Source: Harmothoe impar (Eukaryota > Annelida > Polychaeta > Phyllodocida > Polynoidae). Taken from it: a stretch of DNA of 64,000 bases. The stretch is from positions 20,290,442 to 20,354,441 of the forward strand of contig OX381704.1 of NCBI GenBank assembly GCA_947462335.1. The letters run 5' to 3'. Below the pieces are notes generated by a model, which was given only the letters and a program-made list of their open reading frames with translations, was not told the DNA's origin and did not search any database. Position numbers and translations under genes: made by a program. Position 1 is the stretch's first letter. Each line of letters opens with the position of its first letter. Below are positions 36,201 through 41,210 of this stretch, piece after piece.

Positions 36201-39200
36201 ATTGAAAATATCAACCTTTTAACATTGAGTCATACATGTATCATCAAAAGTCATTAAACATACAGCGCCTTTGGTAAGCTAAAACAGGGTTCATTTAAAC
36301 ATGATTCATGTAATTGAGTAGTAATTCTTATTTTGGCAGTTTAGGCTACTTAAAATTGATTATCAGCTTTGAGGACAGCGCCCGCATACTCTAAAAAGGG
36401 CCGCATGGGTGCTTTTTTTCATCATTTGATTTTAAAAAAAGGCCTAAAATGGCCGCATCTAAAAAAATATCATAAGACAAGTTGGAAAATGATCAAGATC
36501 TCAGCTGATAATAAGGGTAGAAACCTAATTTAAAAGGGGTTTTAGACCTAATTTCTAATTGCAAACCATCAATTTCTAGAAAAAAAAGAAAAAGGCCCTC
36601 CCACCCCTCCAGAAAAAAGCGTACCACAAAAAAAAAAGCGCCCTCCCGCATCCTTTTTTACTGAAAAGTGTCCTCAAAGCTGATAATTGATTTTAAGAGG
36701 GCTTAGGATGGCTAATAGCCTGCTGCTAGGTGTCCCTACCTGCCGGTACCGGCCGTCTTCAGCAGGTTCCTGGTGGAGGCGCAGCGGGCGGGTTTCTTGG
36801 GGTCTCGGTCATACACCTCCTTCAGCAGCAGCTGCAGCGCCTTGGCATTCTGACTCTTGATGGCTTTGTGGATCGGAGTCTCCCGAGAATCAAGCGAGTA
36901 AGCACAATCAACCTGAAAGATTTATTCATAGTTTCCAATTAATGTTTAAACATTGTGGCAATTTCTTGAGTTGAGTTTTTGAATTTTGTAAAGTTTATTG
37001 ACAAAAATATACACAACAAGTTGCGACTTTCAATATTATGTTGGTGTTGTCAATATCAAAGGGACACACATTTTCTGTGGTCTTGGTGCTGTTAATAAAT
37101 GACTCACTTTGTGTGTATTTTAGGTTTATGTTTAATATAGCAACTCTCTTAATATATGCTCTTCTTATTGCTAATAAGAATTCGCCATGTTTATATTTTT
37201 GATGTTGTCAATACGGGATTCCTCTGGTCTGTGTTATTAGTGTTGTAAATGTTGATTATATTCTTAACAATGTCAATAAGGGGCTTGTCTCCTTTTGCTC
37301 TTGGTGTTGTCAATGAGAGACTCACTTTGTCTATGTTCTTGGTGTTGTCAACAAGGGACTCACCTTGTCTTTGTTCTTGGTGTTGTCAATAAGGGACTCA
37401 CCTTGTCTATGTTCTTGGTGTTGTCAATGAGAGACTCACTTTGTCTATGTTCTTGGTGTTGTCAACAAGGGACTCACCTTGTCTATGTTCTTGGTGTTGT
37501 CAACAAGGGACTCACCTTGTCTTTGTTCTTGGTGTTGTCAATAAGGGACTCACCTTGTCTATGTTCTTGGTGTTGTCAATAAGGGACTCACCTTGTCTAT
37601 CCTCTTGGTGTTGTCAATAAGGGACTCACCTTGTCTATGTTCTTGGTGTTGTCAATAAGGGACTCACCTTGTCTATGCTCTTGGTGTTGTTAATAAGGGA
37701 CTCACCTTGTCTATGTTCTTGGTGTTGTCAATAAGGGACTCCCCTTGTCTATGTTCTTGGTGTTATCAATAAGGGACTCACCTTGTCTATGTTCTTGGTG
37801 TTGTCAATAAGGGACTCACCTTGTCGATGTTCTTGGTGTTGTCAATAAGGGACTCACCTTGTCGATGTTCTTGGTGTTGTCAATAAGGGACTCACCTTGT
37901 CTATGGTCTTGGTGTTGTCAATAAGGGACTCACCTTGTCTATGTTCTTGGTGTTGTCAATAAGGGACTCACCTTGTCTATGTTCTTGGTGTTGTCAATAA
38001 GGGACTCACCTTGTCTATGTTCTTGGTGTTGTCAATAAGGGACTCACCTTGTCTATGTTCTTGGTGTTGTCAATAAGGGACTCACCTTGTCTATGTTCTT
38101 GGTGTTGTCAATAAGGGACTCACCTTGTCTATGTTCTTGGGGTTGTCAATAAGGGACTCACCTTGTCTATGTTCTTGGTGTTGTCAATAAGGGACTCACC
38201 TTGTCTATGTTCTTGGTGTTATCAATAAGGGACTCACCTTGTCTATGTTCTTGGTGTTGTCGATAAGGGACTCACCTTGTCTATGTTCTTGGTGTTGTCG
38301 ATAAGGGACTCACCTTGTCTATGTTCTTGGTGTTGTCGATGAGAGACTGTAGAAGTTTCATGTCGTTCATTAACACAGCACGGAACACCAGCTTACTGTG
38401 GGCCGTGGGCGACACAAAGGTCACCTTCTCACTGAAAGTAGAACAATTCCGGTTGTATTTGAAATACATCATCTGATTAATTTCTGTGGCAAAAAATACA
38501 TAGTGAACTTATTTTAAAAAAAGTTAAAAATGTCATGATACACTTGGATACAACTGGATCTGAACTATCTTGCAGGCCATTTTTACCAGCCAGATCAAAA
38601 TAAACAACTGAAATCATAATATATTTTCCCAAATGTATTTCCCTATACTGGGGATTTGTAACTGTTGTTGAGCAGCTGTCTGGGCCTTACTTGGTGTTGG
38701 TGAGGGGGTTCTTGTCCCACACAGTGACCTTGGTGTTAGCTTCCAGCAGCAGGTTGGGGTTGGCACGCTCTTCTGGTGTCAGCCGCCGCTTCTTGGGTTT
38801 TTCTGAGATTTAAAATCAAAAGCAGGAATTTATTTTTGATTTCATTGAGCAAAATAGGAACAGACAGAAAGCAAATAGAGGGGAACTCGCCTCTGGACTC
38901 CCATCTTTGTCTAGCTCAACCAGTCTCTTAATTGAGTTTTTATGATTGTTAAAAAAACAAAGCGTTTGTTATACTAAATTGTAGTTTTGAAACCTACCAG
39001 GTTTTGGTTCTTTAACTTTCTTCTCCTTCTTCGGCTTGGCTGCTTTTGGTGGTGTCTTTTTGGTAGCCTTTTTGGGAGTCTTTTTTGGAGCCTTTTTGGG
39101 AGCCTTTTTGACTTTAGAAGCCACCACCTTCTTCTTGCCTCCCTTGGTACCAGCCTTGGTACTGGCAGTAGCCTTCACTCGTGGCTTGGGACGAGACTTG

Positions 39201-41210
39201 GATGGTGCTGTTAACAAAGAATAATGTTCTAATTCTATATGCATGAATTTATATTTCAATATCAAGATTCAATTCCTTTTCAGTACTATAGTAATAACCA
39301 TTTAGTATATTCATTAACTTGGGCAACTCACCTGCCTTCCCCTTCGTGGCCTTCTTAGCAGGCGTCTTTCGTGCTCTCTTTGCCTTAGGTTCTGGAATAG
39401 TAAAGGACAATTTGAATTACTCTTTGAATCACCTCAATTGAAAGACTCATATCGTAATAATCAAGCTATCAGTTATATAGTACTGTACATGCAATTTGCC
39501 TTTGTAATACCAGTTCTTACCTAATTTTCACAAATTCAACGATATATATCTTATTCTACTATAATACTAACTTCTTTTTTTTTTAACAGTGTATATCCAT
39601 CAAAATGCACACCAACCATCATCGCTATCTTCCTCCTCGGGTGTTGACTCCTCAGAAGTCCCAGCAGTCTCTTCCTCCTTCTCCTCCTCCTCTTCCTCCT
39701 CACTCTCCTCTTCTTCTTCCTCACTCTCCTCAGGATCCAGGATCTGCTTCAGCTCCTTGAGGATCTTCTCCTTCTGAGTGTCGGGCAGTTTGTAGGTGTC
39801 CTTGGCCACCTTACTGAGCCGCACGTGGGTGATGATACAGCTCAGCTCGGTGGTGTCGCTGTAGTCGGCGATGTAGGTGTCGGGTTGGTGTCCCAGCTCC
39901 GACAGCCACATGATCTTAAAGCTGCCTGTGGTGGCGTACACATGCTGCTGGCTCTTACACAGGTAGTAGCCATCTGAAACGGATTTATATCAGTTTCAGA
40001 ATATCACTTTCAAAATGATATCTTTTTTTTTGGGGGGGGGGGGGAGGGGGATAAATAGCGAAAAGATCGGGATGAACACACCATCTCTTGGAACATGGAC
40101 AAATATCTTAATGAATATCATGTCCCTCTCCTCCTATTTAATAGAGCATTGATTATCCTTTTGTGGATACATCATTGTTGACATTATGCTTATTGTCAGT
40201 GATTATCAAGATATTTACCATCGTCTGTTCGTAGTGCAAGGTACTCCCCCCGTCGATAGATCAGTTCCTTGGCGGGGGTCTTCGGGGTTTTCTCTGCGCC
40301 TTTCTTGGCGGGTGCCATGCCCAGATTTGGAGTAGGGACGTCACTCGGGTCAAACACAACTGTTTCAGGCTTGGGACGCTTTCCCCGCCCACTGCTAGCA
40401 GTGCTGCTGGACCTCCGCTAAAGCAAATAAACACTATTTAGTTTTAAGACTGTATTTAATTATTATCAAATATAGTATGAAAGTGGGTCTATAACAGATT
40501 GGTGCTTTATATGGAAAAGAATGGATCTACCCATGTATGAATAGGAATTTTAAGCAATGCAATAGTATGAAACGCGAGATAAAGTAGAGACGTGTAGTGA
40601 AAAAATAAATGCTAAAGTATCAATGTATTTTCCTGATATTATAACGCTATAGTGTGCTCCGGGTGATTCATGTGAAAACGACTCGGGTATATTTCAGTTC
40701 TCTAGGTTCATGTACAATCTATACTGTACTAAGGCTGTCTGTAAAGAGACTGTGTGGCAGGAAAGTCTTCTCTAGTTCTTACGCAAATATAATGTAGAGT
40801 GTACGTGGCGTGCAGAGAGTAACAATAATGGCTATACTACACTCAAAAAATAAACTTGTCTCCAGACTCTTCAAAGTGACGGTCATAAAATAAACAAGTC
40901 AAAAACTTGTCTAAGTGACAAGGAAGCGGGTCCTCTAGCTGGAGATAGAAGACCCACTTGGTATGTGCCAGCCCAAAACCCGACATTTGCCAGCTCCAGA
41001 TTCTATTTGTGGGATGGTAACCTGATAAGTTAGACAACTTTTGACTCGTTTATTTCATGACAGTCACTGTGACGAGTCTGGAGACGAGTTTACTTTTTCA
41101 GTGTATAATGACAGTGTGATGGTAGGAGGGAATGTATTAGGAAGCCAAGTCCTAGAAACACTCGGGGGTGTGTGGATTGTTGTATCCCGTGCCTGACTTA
41201 CCAGGGACAT
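6092..41210 (-). CDS. tankyrase-like / PME-5-type ankyrin-repeat poly(ADP-ribose) polymerase, N-terminal ~2,058 residues in 40 exons
   Basis: One gene reads right to left; exon coordinates are in the block entries below. Summed coding length is 6,176 nt and every junction keeps phase. The protein has an N-terminal conserved domain (about residues 55-150), a Glu-rich tract, a Lys/Pro/Ala-rich tract (about 190-285), then many ankyrin repeats from about 310 to 2000, interrupted by acidic linkers near 645-665, 1045-1110, 1490-1535 and 1870-1890. This architecture matches the invertebrate ankyrin-repeat PARPs typified by C. elegans PME-5, which add ADP-ribose chains from NAD+ in the nucleus. The diagnostic WGR and PARP catalytic domains are not in the window, so the enzyme call is inferred. 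A plain ankyrin scaffold is the alternative. Basic tracts suggest nuclear localisation. Confidence 0.8.
6503..7507 (-). CDS. PARP-like gene exons 38-39: acidic linker and last ankyrin repeats
   Basis: Exons 7213-7507 and 6503-6783, residues about 1808-1999. Exon 38 completes a repeat (NNVNLVKLLLNHSYTPPGED), then has a basic stretch and a pure Asp/Glu run ending in KKAKGSPKKTDSN. Exon 39 holds GWSLVHHVVAP, MLKLLSDAGAPLGEKDMTG and LTPLDYALRQNAPNLAKGL, a degenerate ankyrin pair typical of the segment just before the WGR domain in the PME-5 family. Confidence 0.88.
8028..10101 (-). CDS. PARP-like gene exons 33-37: fourth ankyrin block
   Basis: Exons: 10012-10101, 9489-9650, 8913-9030, 8588-8678, 8028-8310, residues about 1560-1807. 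Ankyrin-type segments: GRSLFHTLAVK (34), GCKPLHYAALMHN (35), GRTPMAAAFW (36), RCTPLIRAIQMQDFNMAQRL and ADPNARDSLQRVPLVHAIRR (37). For exon 37 the acceptor at 8311-8313 was chosen over the nearer CAG 13 nt downstream because only it keeps the ankyrin frame (reads SLPIYQSLFELR). Confidence 0.87.
9300..9465. repeat. palindromic GCATCATG-family repeat, diverged copy
   Basis: Carries GATGCATGAATGCAGCCCTGG and its degenerate complement CGCCAAGGCCGCATTCTTAC, ending CCCTTAAAAGGTTAC. Diverged member of the hairpin family best seen at 32676-32905. Intronic. Confidence 0.7.
10330..10412. repeat. microsatellite-like CCCCACATACCCCTA array
   Basis: Imperfect tandem array of a pyrimidine-rich unit (CCCCACATACCCCTA and shorter variants) next to the left end of the foldback element at 10462. 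Intronic. Confidence 0.75.
10462..11433. mobile_element. pogo/Tigger-like non-autonomous DNA element
   Basis: Termini are TA|CAGTAAAATTCCG and CGGAATTTTACTG|TA, an inverted pair with TA duplication, typical of Tc1/mariner-pogo elements whose ends often begin CAGT. Subterminal copies of TTCGTTATAAACGAAT lie inside both ends. The middle has no transposase; it is a GC-rich tandem repeat. It lies in the intron between exons 32 and 33. Confidence 0.8.
10715..11230. repeat. GC-rich minisatellite, ~80 bp x 6
   Basis: About six copies of a unit with the landmarks AAGAAGCCCTGGGGGC, GGGGGAGTCGCTTTGAACC and TGTCYTAGACTCACACAACC, separated by C-runs of varied length. It fills the middle of the element at 10462-11433. 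The Pro- and Gly-rich ORFs on both strands are artefacts of it. Confidence 0.85.
11718..12006 (-). CDS. PARP-like gene exon 32: acidic linker and basic end
   Basis: A 289-nt exon encodes residues about 1463-1559: the close of an ankyrin repeat (CAIMLIQKNAAINVSAV), a Glu/Asp/Ser/Asn-rich linker, then the ordered basic segment PNPWVWKVHRKKRLEPKRYP. Acceptor TTTCCAG and donor GTGCGT keep phase with exons 31 and 33. The acidic part resembles the exon 24 linker in composition but not in sequence. Confidence 0.85.
12373..18447 (-). CDS. PARP-like gene exons 26-31: third ankyrin block
   Basis: Exons: 18230-18447, 17742-17824, 17233-17339, 13047-13278, 12639-12798, 12373-12449, residues about 1171-1462. 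Ankyrin cores: FTPLHYLVAA and GVTPLIACLKE (26), GATPLCIAVL (27), HSALHLAVAKN (28), GRTPLHLAVNA and GRLPIHYAF (29), GQTPLHLAARRG (30), GNTPLTLAAIHGH (31). The intron between exons 28 and 29 (4 kb) is filled by a 3.05-kb foldback element. Exon 31 ends at AAAG|GCAAGT, a GC-AG donor, the only non-GT donor found in this gene. Confidence 0.88.
13325..13990. repeat. GCATCATG-family repeat interrupted by a second foldback insertion
   Basis: The ends (about 13325-13375 and 13795-13990) are parts of the GCATCATG hairpin family. Between them lies a block bounded by the inverted pair GGATGTAAGTC (from about 13379) and GACTTACATCC (to about 13786), with inner CCAGGAATTCCTGG-type palindromes and duplicated GGCCAGCAGAACRGCCT segments. 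I read this as one foldback element inserted into another. Confidence 0.6.
14443..14700. repeat. CCGAGTCCCAACCC minisatellite, ~15 bp units
   Basis: About 17 imperfect units of CCCAACCCCGAGT and variants. Open reading frames rich in Pro/Ser or Gly/Val across it are repeat artefacts. Nested in the 14148-17198 element. Confidence 0.9.
16220..17010. repeat. degenerate ~75-100 bp repeats
   Basis: About eight diverged copies of a unit with the order GCATATTGCTCCAGGAAAA, short A/T linker, TTTTAGATTGGTGCATTCTG, TTTTGGGG. Copies differ strongly, so the array is old. Inside the element at 14148-17198. Confidence 0.75.
17431..17596. mobile_element. short foldback element, TACCGTATTCGACGTAATAA ends
   Basis: Ends TACCGTATTCGACGTAATAA and TTATTACGTCGAATACGGTA are perfect inverted repeats of 20 bp, flanked by TA. 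Subterminal GGGCGCTTATTA repeats. 166 bp, non-coding. A related copy lies at 31038-31302. Confidence 0.85.
18601..19361 (-). CDS. PARP-like gene exons 24-25: acidic and basic linker
   Basis: Exons 19185-19361 and 18601-18802, residues about 1045-1170. Exon 24 encodes a long Asp/Glu run followed by KKKKAVKRKRPSQ, a bipartite-like nuclear signal. Exon 25 continues with KRKQSKSDESKEK and then a more ordered stretch (WNYGRKFIEALFELC). Low-complexity trinucleotide-like DNA makes spurious antisense ORFs here. Confidence 0.85.
19663..24677 (-). CDS. PARP-like gene exons 19-23: second ankyrin block, includes a 36-nt microexon
   Basis: Exons: 24553-24677, 24160-24195, 23861-23992, 20335-20478, 19663-19785, residues about 858-1044. 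Exon 20 is only 36 nt (LHHLAENSSINN) and is needed to complete the ankyrin core NTP-LHHLAE split between exons 19 and 20. Exons 21-22 join as GITPVMYAIEQGNTELVRLL, a textbook ankyrin helix pair. Exon 23 has GYTPLLYACKAY. The acceptor of exon 19 abuts a 39-bp minisatellite. Confidence 0.88.
19986..20314. mobile_element. short foldback element, TACCGTAAAACCTC ends
   Basis: Ends TACCGTAAAACCTC and GAGGTTTTACGGTA. The inside has several copies of CGTATAAGCCGCACCCCGA. 329 bp without an ORF. A shorter relative lies at 32368-32470. These share the TACCGTA terminus with the 17431 family, so they may use one transposase. Confidence 0.82.
20640..21607. repeat. ~67-bp minisatellite, about 14 copies
   Basis: Head-to-tail units with the order TTATTATCCCCTCAAGCTAA, AATGTAGGCCTAGTCCCAAT, AGGAATTGAATTTATATAGG. 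Units differ by a few substitutions and 1-3 bp indels. It lies in the host intron near the acceptor of exon 22. An open 22-residue-periodic frame exists on the plus strand but is antisense to the host. Confidence 0.93.
21609..22108. repeat. 168-bp tandem repeat x 3
   Basis: Three nearly identical units start TTCCCTTTCAAGTAATCTCT (first copy TTCCTTTTC) at 21609, 21777 and 21945. Each contains TTTTTGCGCGGTCATGATGC and GATACGGCCGTGAGCGAAAT. The last copy runs into a further GATACGGCCGTGAGCGAAAT fragment. The block directly follows the 67-bp minisatellite. Confidence 0.93.
22109..23076. other. intron segment, no gene seen
   Basis: Intronic DNA. A degenerate inverted pair (22126-22166 against 22672-22713, sharing AACTCGA and CCAGCACCAC) suggests a decayed foldback element. 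Nothing else was recognised. Confidence 0.6.
23077..23544. repeat. 468-bp interspersed repeat, copy B
   Basis: Near-identical, same-length and same-orientation partner of 5450-5917. I saw only scattered differences, such as AAGCTTATG for AAGCGTATG. Intronic, 17.6 kb from copy A. Confidence 0.92.
23596..23826. repeat. GCATCATG-family palindromic repeat
   Basis: Contains the hairpin CATGATGCATGAATGCA, loop side CCTGGCGAGTTATTCGCCAGG, TGCATTCATGCATCATG. The outer parts are AAAAGGTTAC and CTCAAAGGGTTAAG. See 32676-32905 for the fuller copy. Confidence 0.8.
24680..25215 (-). repeat. 39-bp minisatellite, ~14 copies, open in host frame
   Basis: Units contain ATTAGGGTACAGGGTTCTCA and TCAAGACAACAGGACAGGC (plus strand). 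39 bp equals 13 codons, and the minus strand is open throughout, repeating MRTLYPNACPVVL. The array ends at the exon 19 acceptor CCTCAG and is in the same frame as exon 19. I treat it as intronic because exon 18 splices in phase to 24677. Confidence 0.93.
25406..25754. repeat. 98-bp perfect inverted repeat with 153-bp spacer
   Basis: Arms 25406-25503 and 25657-25754 are exact reverse complements over 98 bp. Each arm carries the hairpin CCTCAGC...GCTGAGG and, inward, CTTCACAACTAACCAAG|GTAAGT, a strong splice-donor-like site. The left arm continues inward as AGAAGACACCGGACCGGAAG, shared with the right end of the adjacent DIRS element. The right arm ends at the exact base before that element's ITR. 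Confidence 0.93.
26120..27241 (-). CDS. DIRS tyrosine recombinase
   Basis: A 373-residue frame, overlapping the RT frame by about 148 nt. The N-terminal core-binding-like part contains GGTQKVYNQYIKKW; the catalytic part has SGHRGQMAMAL (Arg I), AHSLRGAGCS (His-x-x-Arg) and SWRSEATMAKYYLK (the Tyr nucleophile). All four R-H-R-Y positions are present, so it may be active in joining circular cDNA to the genome. The upstream-most codon of the open frame is GTG, so the real start (splicing, frameshift or internal ATG) is unresolved. Confidence 0.88.
   Translation of the reverse strand: MVGCPLVPEACGKGTQKSSHRKEKGKHQTKQRLRQNVSKRTKFDFFRDLEFILMRELKCSRATAKFLIESWKGGTQKVYNQYIKKWFTHCLVKNVDKFDASEAQVCEFLRLMSEQKFSFGAINAARCALSVVLPKTTNQDTMGRRYWVTRAVRTAYLRNPPSPKHTEFWDVRLVFKTLKYWGRNSQMSLERLGKKVLCLMLLVSGHRGQMAMALSLDKMEESDDGSISFVLLFPMKTAKTGEKLLKVTFKPYHQDVRLCVVRALKRYIQRTANIRASQQLFVSFISPYEGVSRDSISRWILQTMRASGINTKNFGAHSLRGAGCSAGARLGISTDLLLQYGSWRSEATMAKYYLKKVVVAPQKDVGEALLDAA
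27094..29022 (-). CDS. DIRS reverse transcriptase and RNase H
   Basis: A 642-residue open frame. RT palm motifs include LSSLDLKDAYYSV and the catalytic YIDDVFIIG. RNase H follows with ETDASNEGWGAV, NILEIRAILLG and TTDNTTAKAYVNKG, giving D, E and D positions. The C-terminal part (VDLFASRENAKCP, YVFPPPRLL) is the extension usual in DIRS Pol. It starts three bases after the gag stop, in the -1 frame. The first codon of the open frame is GTG; the first ATG is at 28995. Confidence 0.9.
   Translation of the reverse strand: MGSSGVSTFMSIPPVIDVSALVHTPQNFKAGQITHYVAVWSDFTGDRWVLEQVRAMRIPFVAKPIQNSVPFPYNLGMEESLAIDIQIDKMLEKGVIEPATHCAGEWISNIFPRPKPDGEVRVILDLTQLNKFVEYQHFKMHGLNTALELMQFDSHLSSLDLKDAYYSVNFLKSDRKYLRFYWRGDLYQYTSLPNGLSCGPRIFTKILAPVFAEAHRRGIECFQYIDDVFIIGNTFESCAESTRELAYLLDSVGFVIHPKKSSLVPSTIMKFLGFMLDSHNSIVYLPPDKVAKMKESTADMLSTEFPTIQSVAELVGLMTAYTPAIDYGIAHIKVLERNKNSALVRTGRDYTQTMTLSPEARQDILWWHDNVENGCRVIRGEPDMIIETDASNEGWGAVCLGVEANGRWSAEEMAHINILEIRAILLGIQSFLPSRPTYVHVTTDNTTAKAYVNKGGGVKSLECHEEAREIWDWLERQGHWITVSFIPGCMNDAADKASRVFADNLEWSLSDKLFRKLCEIFGVPDVDLFASRENAKCPLYMSYKPDPASIHVDAFTTSWTDLFVYVFPPPRLLPRVLQKMLVDAPRKAIVVAPQWLAAPWYPRLAGRARRRVVIGRKKGNIKPNRDFDKMFPKGLSLTFFEI
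29025..30689 (-). CDS. DIRS gag-like protein
   Basis: Open frame from 30755, with the first ATG at 30689 (MSHSNDECS). The N-terminal half is Glu/Ala- and Arg-rich, the middle is Pro/Lys-rich, and an ordered helical block follows (residues about 300-450, including LSTFHKNCKDL and AAIDAMQLAFYANTSVVRRR). The end is RGG-rich (RGRGIQRGRGGRGRGG), a likely RNA-binding tail in place of zinc knuckles. This matches DIRS-type Gag by position and composition. Confidence 0.8.
   Translation of the reverse strand: MSHSNDECSLLGEVNAEAEAEEQASQVEYSESQNAQEETEQAEQAEHAEAEADSEVSTHAARSQSRGRSRRRGFADWQLSEDYHESMDDEEFLRRERQRLADYSIMLEKRRQRMDLEHLRQERLQRFARDARGGHDSHDSHDRRRLPTHSVSPPPKRRRRESRMSNSQHSDYAASFLFDEITHEDSVSQAAPGARVLTEVNTPVNSTVNETRPSSVVQSTASTDKSIPPGQGDVTPVPTPQPKAKKAAKQAKPAKKPDETAGEEEEQDPFQDWDDSPFAAAAQAAVRDAERENVSNSVTPGMAKLLSTFHKNCKDLSKAKELIEKYPPPKNAASLVAPRMDPGFYRSEDVDYATKRADKELQLTQSAILASIVAILPMLELMVSRGESGDDQLAATGSAAIDAMQLAFYANTSVVRRRRQALRPNLDRRVVHSVVEADVSGDNLFGSNVEETVASAKKSDKLVRDLMGPPRQPRGRGIQRGRGGRGRGGQSANSQYHSNRGGFRGAPPPGRGRRGGRRGGSGRGGRRDGKDLDHHSPLDNLYPKDKDDYKRRRG
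30750..30884 (-). other. candidate intron in the DIRS leader
   Basis: On the minus strand CGTG|GTAAGT at 30884 and TTGTGTATTGCAG at 30750 make a 135-bp intron upstream of the gag ATG. Both sites match consensus. This is inferred; no transcript was available. Confidence 0.45.
31038..31302. mobile_element. short foldback element, TACCGGATTCAACGTAATAA ends
   Basis: Ends TACCGGATTCAACGTAATAA and TTATTAGGTCGAATACGATA form a diverged inverted pair, with subterminal GCGCCCC and GGGCGCTTATTA. Relative of 17431-17596. It lies just right of the DIRS element in intron 18. Confidence 0.8.
31328..38431 (-). CDS. PARP-like gene exons 7-18: first ankyrin block
   Basis: Exons: 38314-38431, 36740-36912, 36079-36166, 35569-35688, 34951-35073, 34225-34308, 33824-33987, 33446-33552, 33060-33241, 32487-32643, 31747-31955, 31328-31427. 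They encode residues about 316-857. Clear ankyrin cores include RRPIHYAAAC (exon 13), GFTPLMIACEMG (14), YCPIHLAVAKD (15), VTPLMIAASRGN (16), GNTCLHYAAAYG (17) and APLGIAFLKGH (18). Exon 15 opens with an Asp/Glu-rich insert. Donor of exon 7 is embedded in a minisatellite. The intron after exon 18 hosts the DIRS element. Confidence 0.88.
31505..31735. repeat. GCATCATG-family palindromic repeat
   Basis: Contains AATGCATGAATGCAGCCCTGG, CGTCAGGGCTACATTCATGCA and a further ACTCGCCAGGGCTTCATGAA, ending CCTAGAGGGTTTAC. Two overlapping hairpins. Intronic between exons 17 and 18. Confidence 0.8.
32144..32275. mobile_element. short foldback element, CAGAGATGTAAG ends
   Basis: Ends CAGAGATGTAAG and CTTACATCTCTG are perfect 12-bp inverted repeats, 132 bp in all. 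The termini resemble the GGATGTAAGTC/GACTTACATCC pair at 13379-13786. Confidence 0.75.
32368..32470. mobile_element. short foldback element, TACCGTAAAACGTC ends
   Basis: 103 bp with ends TACCGTAAAACGTC and GAGGTTTTACGGTA. A short relative of 19986-20314. Confidence 0.8.
32676..32905. repeat. GCATCATG-family repeat, fullest copy with two hairpins
   Basis: Begins AACCCTTTAAGGAC. Hairpin 1 pairs CATGATGCACCAATGCAGC with its complement across the loop ACGAGTAACTCGCCG. Hairpin 2 pairs GGCATGATGCTTGAATGCAGC with GGCTGCATTCATGCATCATG. A CCGACCCTTCGGGAGT...GTAGGGTCGG stem separates them. No ORF. Other copies: 9300, 13325, 23596, 31505, 35915, 46740 and 53570. Confidence 0.85.
34755..34905. mobile_element. 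short foldback element, AGAGATGCCACT ends
   Basis: Left AGAGATGCCACTCAG and right AAGTGGGATCTCTGA form an imperfect inverted pair. The inside has AAGTAGGAAATCTTAG and AATGCCAGCCAAAAT, which recur at 42362-42476. Confidence 0.7.
35915..36035. repeat. GCATCATG-family repeat
   Basis: Contains GACATGATGCACCAATGCAGC and GGGGCTGGAATGGTGCATCATG around CGCGTTATTCGC. Intronic between exons 9 and 10. Confidence 0.75.
36361..36685. mobile_element. 325-bp foldback element, TATCAGCTTTGAGGACA ends
   Basis: Ends TATCAGCTTTGAGGACA and TGTCCTCAAAGCTGATA are a perfect 17-bp inverted pair. The inside is A-rich with GGCCTAAAATGGCC and two AAAAAAGCGYCCTCCC-like segments. It lies in the intron between exons 8 and 9. 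Confidence 0.85.
37022..38340 (-). repeat. 38-bp minisatellite overlapping the exon 7 donor
   Basis: About 27 clean units from 37290 to 38340 plus several decayed ones back to about 37022. On the minus strand each unit reads GACAACACCAAGAACATAG, then ACAAG|GTGAGTCCCTTATT: the last codons of exon 7 with its splice donor. Copies nearest exon 7 are most uniform. Exon 7 itself contributes the first copy (38314-38340). Confidence 0.94.
38691..39391 (-). CDS. PARP-like gene exons 4-6: Lys/Pro/Ala-rich basic region
   Basis: Exons are 39332-39391, 38998-39207 and 38691-38802. They encode residues about 189-315. Exon 5 is a histone H1 tail-like run of KKAPKK and KKTPKK repeats, likely nucleic-acid binding and nuclear-localising. 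Exon 6 (KKRRLTPEERANPNLLLEAN) leads into the first ankyrin-like segment. Exons 4 and 5 begin and end in the same phase (each carries one overhanging base), so either could be skipped without a frameshift. Confidence 0.85.
39617..41210 (-). CDS. PARP-like gene exons 1-3: start, conserved N-terminal domain, acidic tract
   Basis: Coding exons are 41202-41210 (only ATG TCC CTG, then GTAAGT), 40219-40417 and 39617-39973. Residues 1-50 are basic and Ser/Pro-rich. Residues about 55-150 form a compact domain beginning RRGEYLALRTDD and including FKIMWLSELG and IITHVRLSKV; the beta-rich look suggests a Tudor/SH3-like barrel, which is inference. An almost pure Glu run follows at about 155-185. ATG 41208-41210 was chosen because it is in phase with all later exons and follows a G/A-rich context. 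The start codon lies only nine coding bases from the first intron. Confidence 0.85.
40838..41105. mobile_element. 268-bp foldback element in intron 1
   Basis: Left TACACTCAAAAAATAAACTT and right AGTTTACTTTTTCAGTGTA are inverted; the pairing continues through GTCTCCAGACTC and GTCAC. TA flanks suggest a Tc1/mariner-type source. It lies about 100 bp from the start exon of the PARP-like gene. Confidence 0.85.

Noticed and set aside
37290..38340. Regular repeat array that might be taken for CRISPR
   Set aside because: Units are contiguous 38-bp copies without unique spacers, in an intron of an animal gene.
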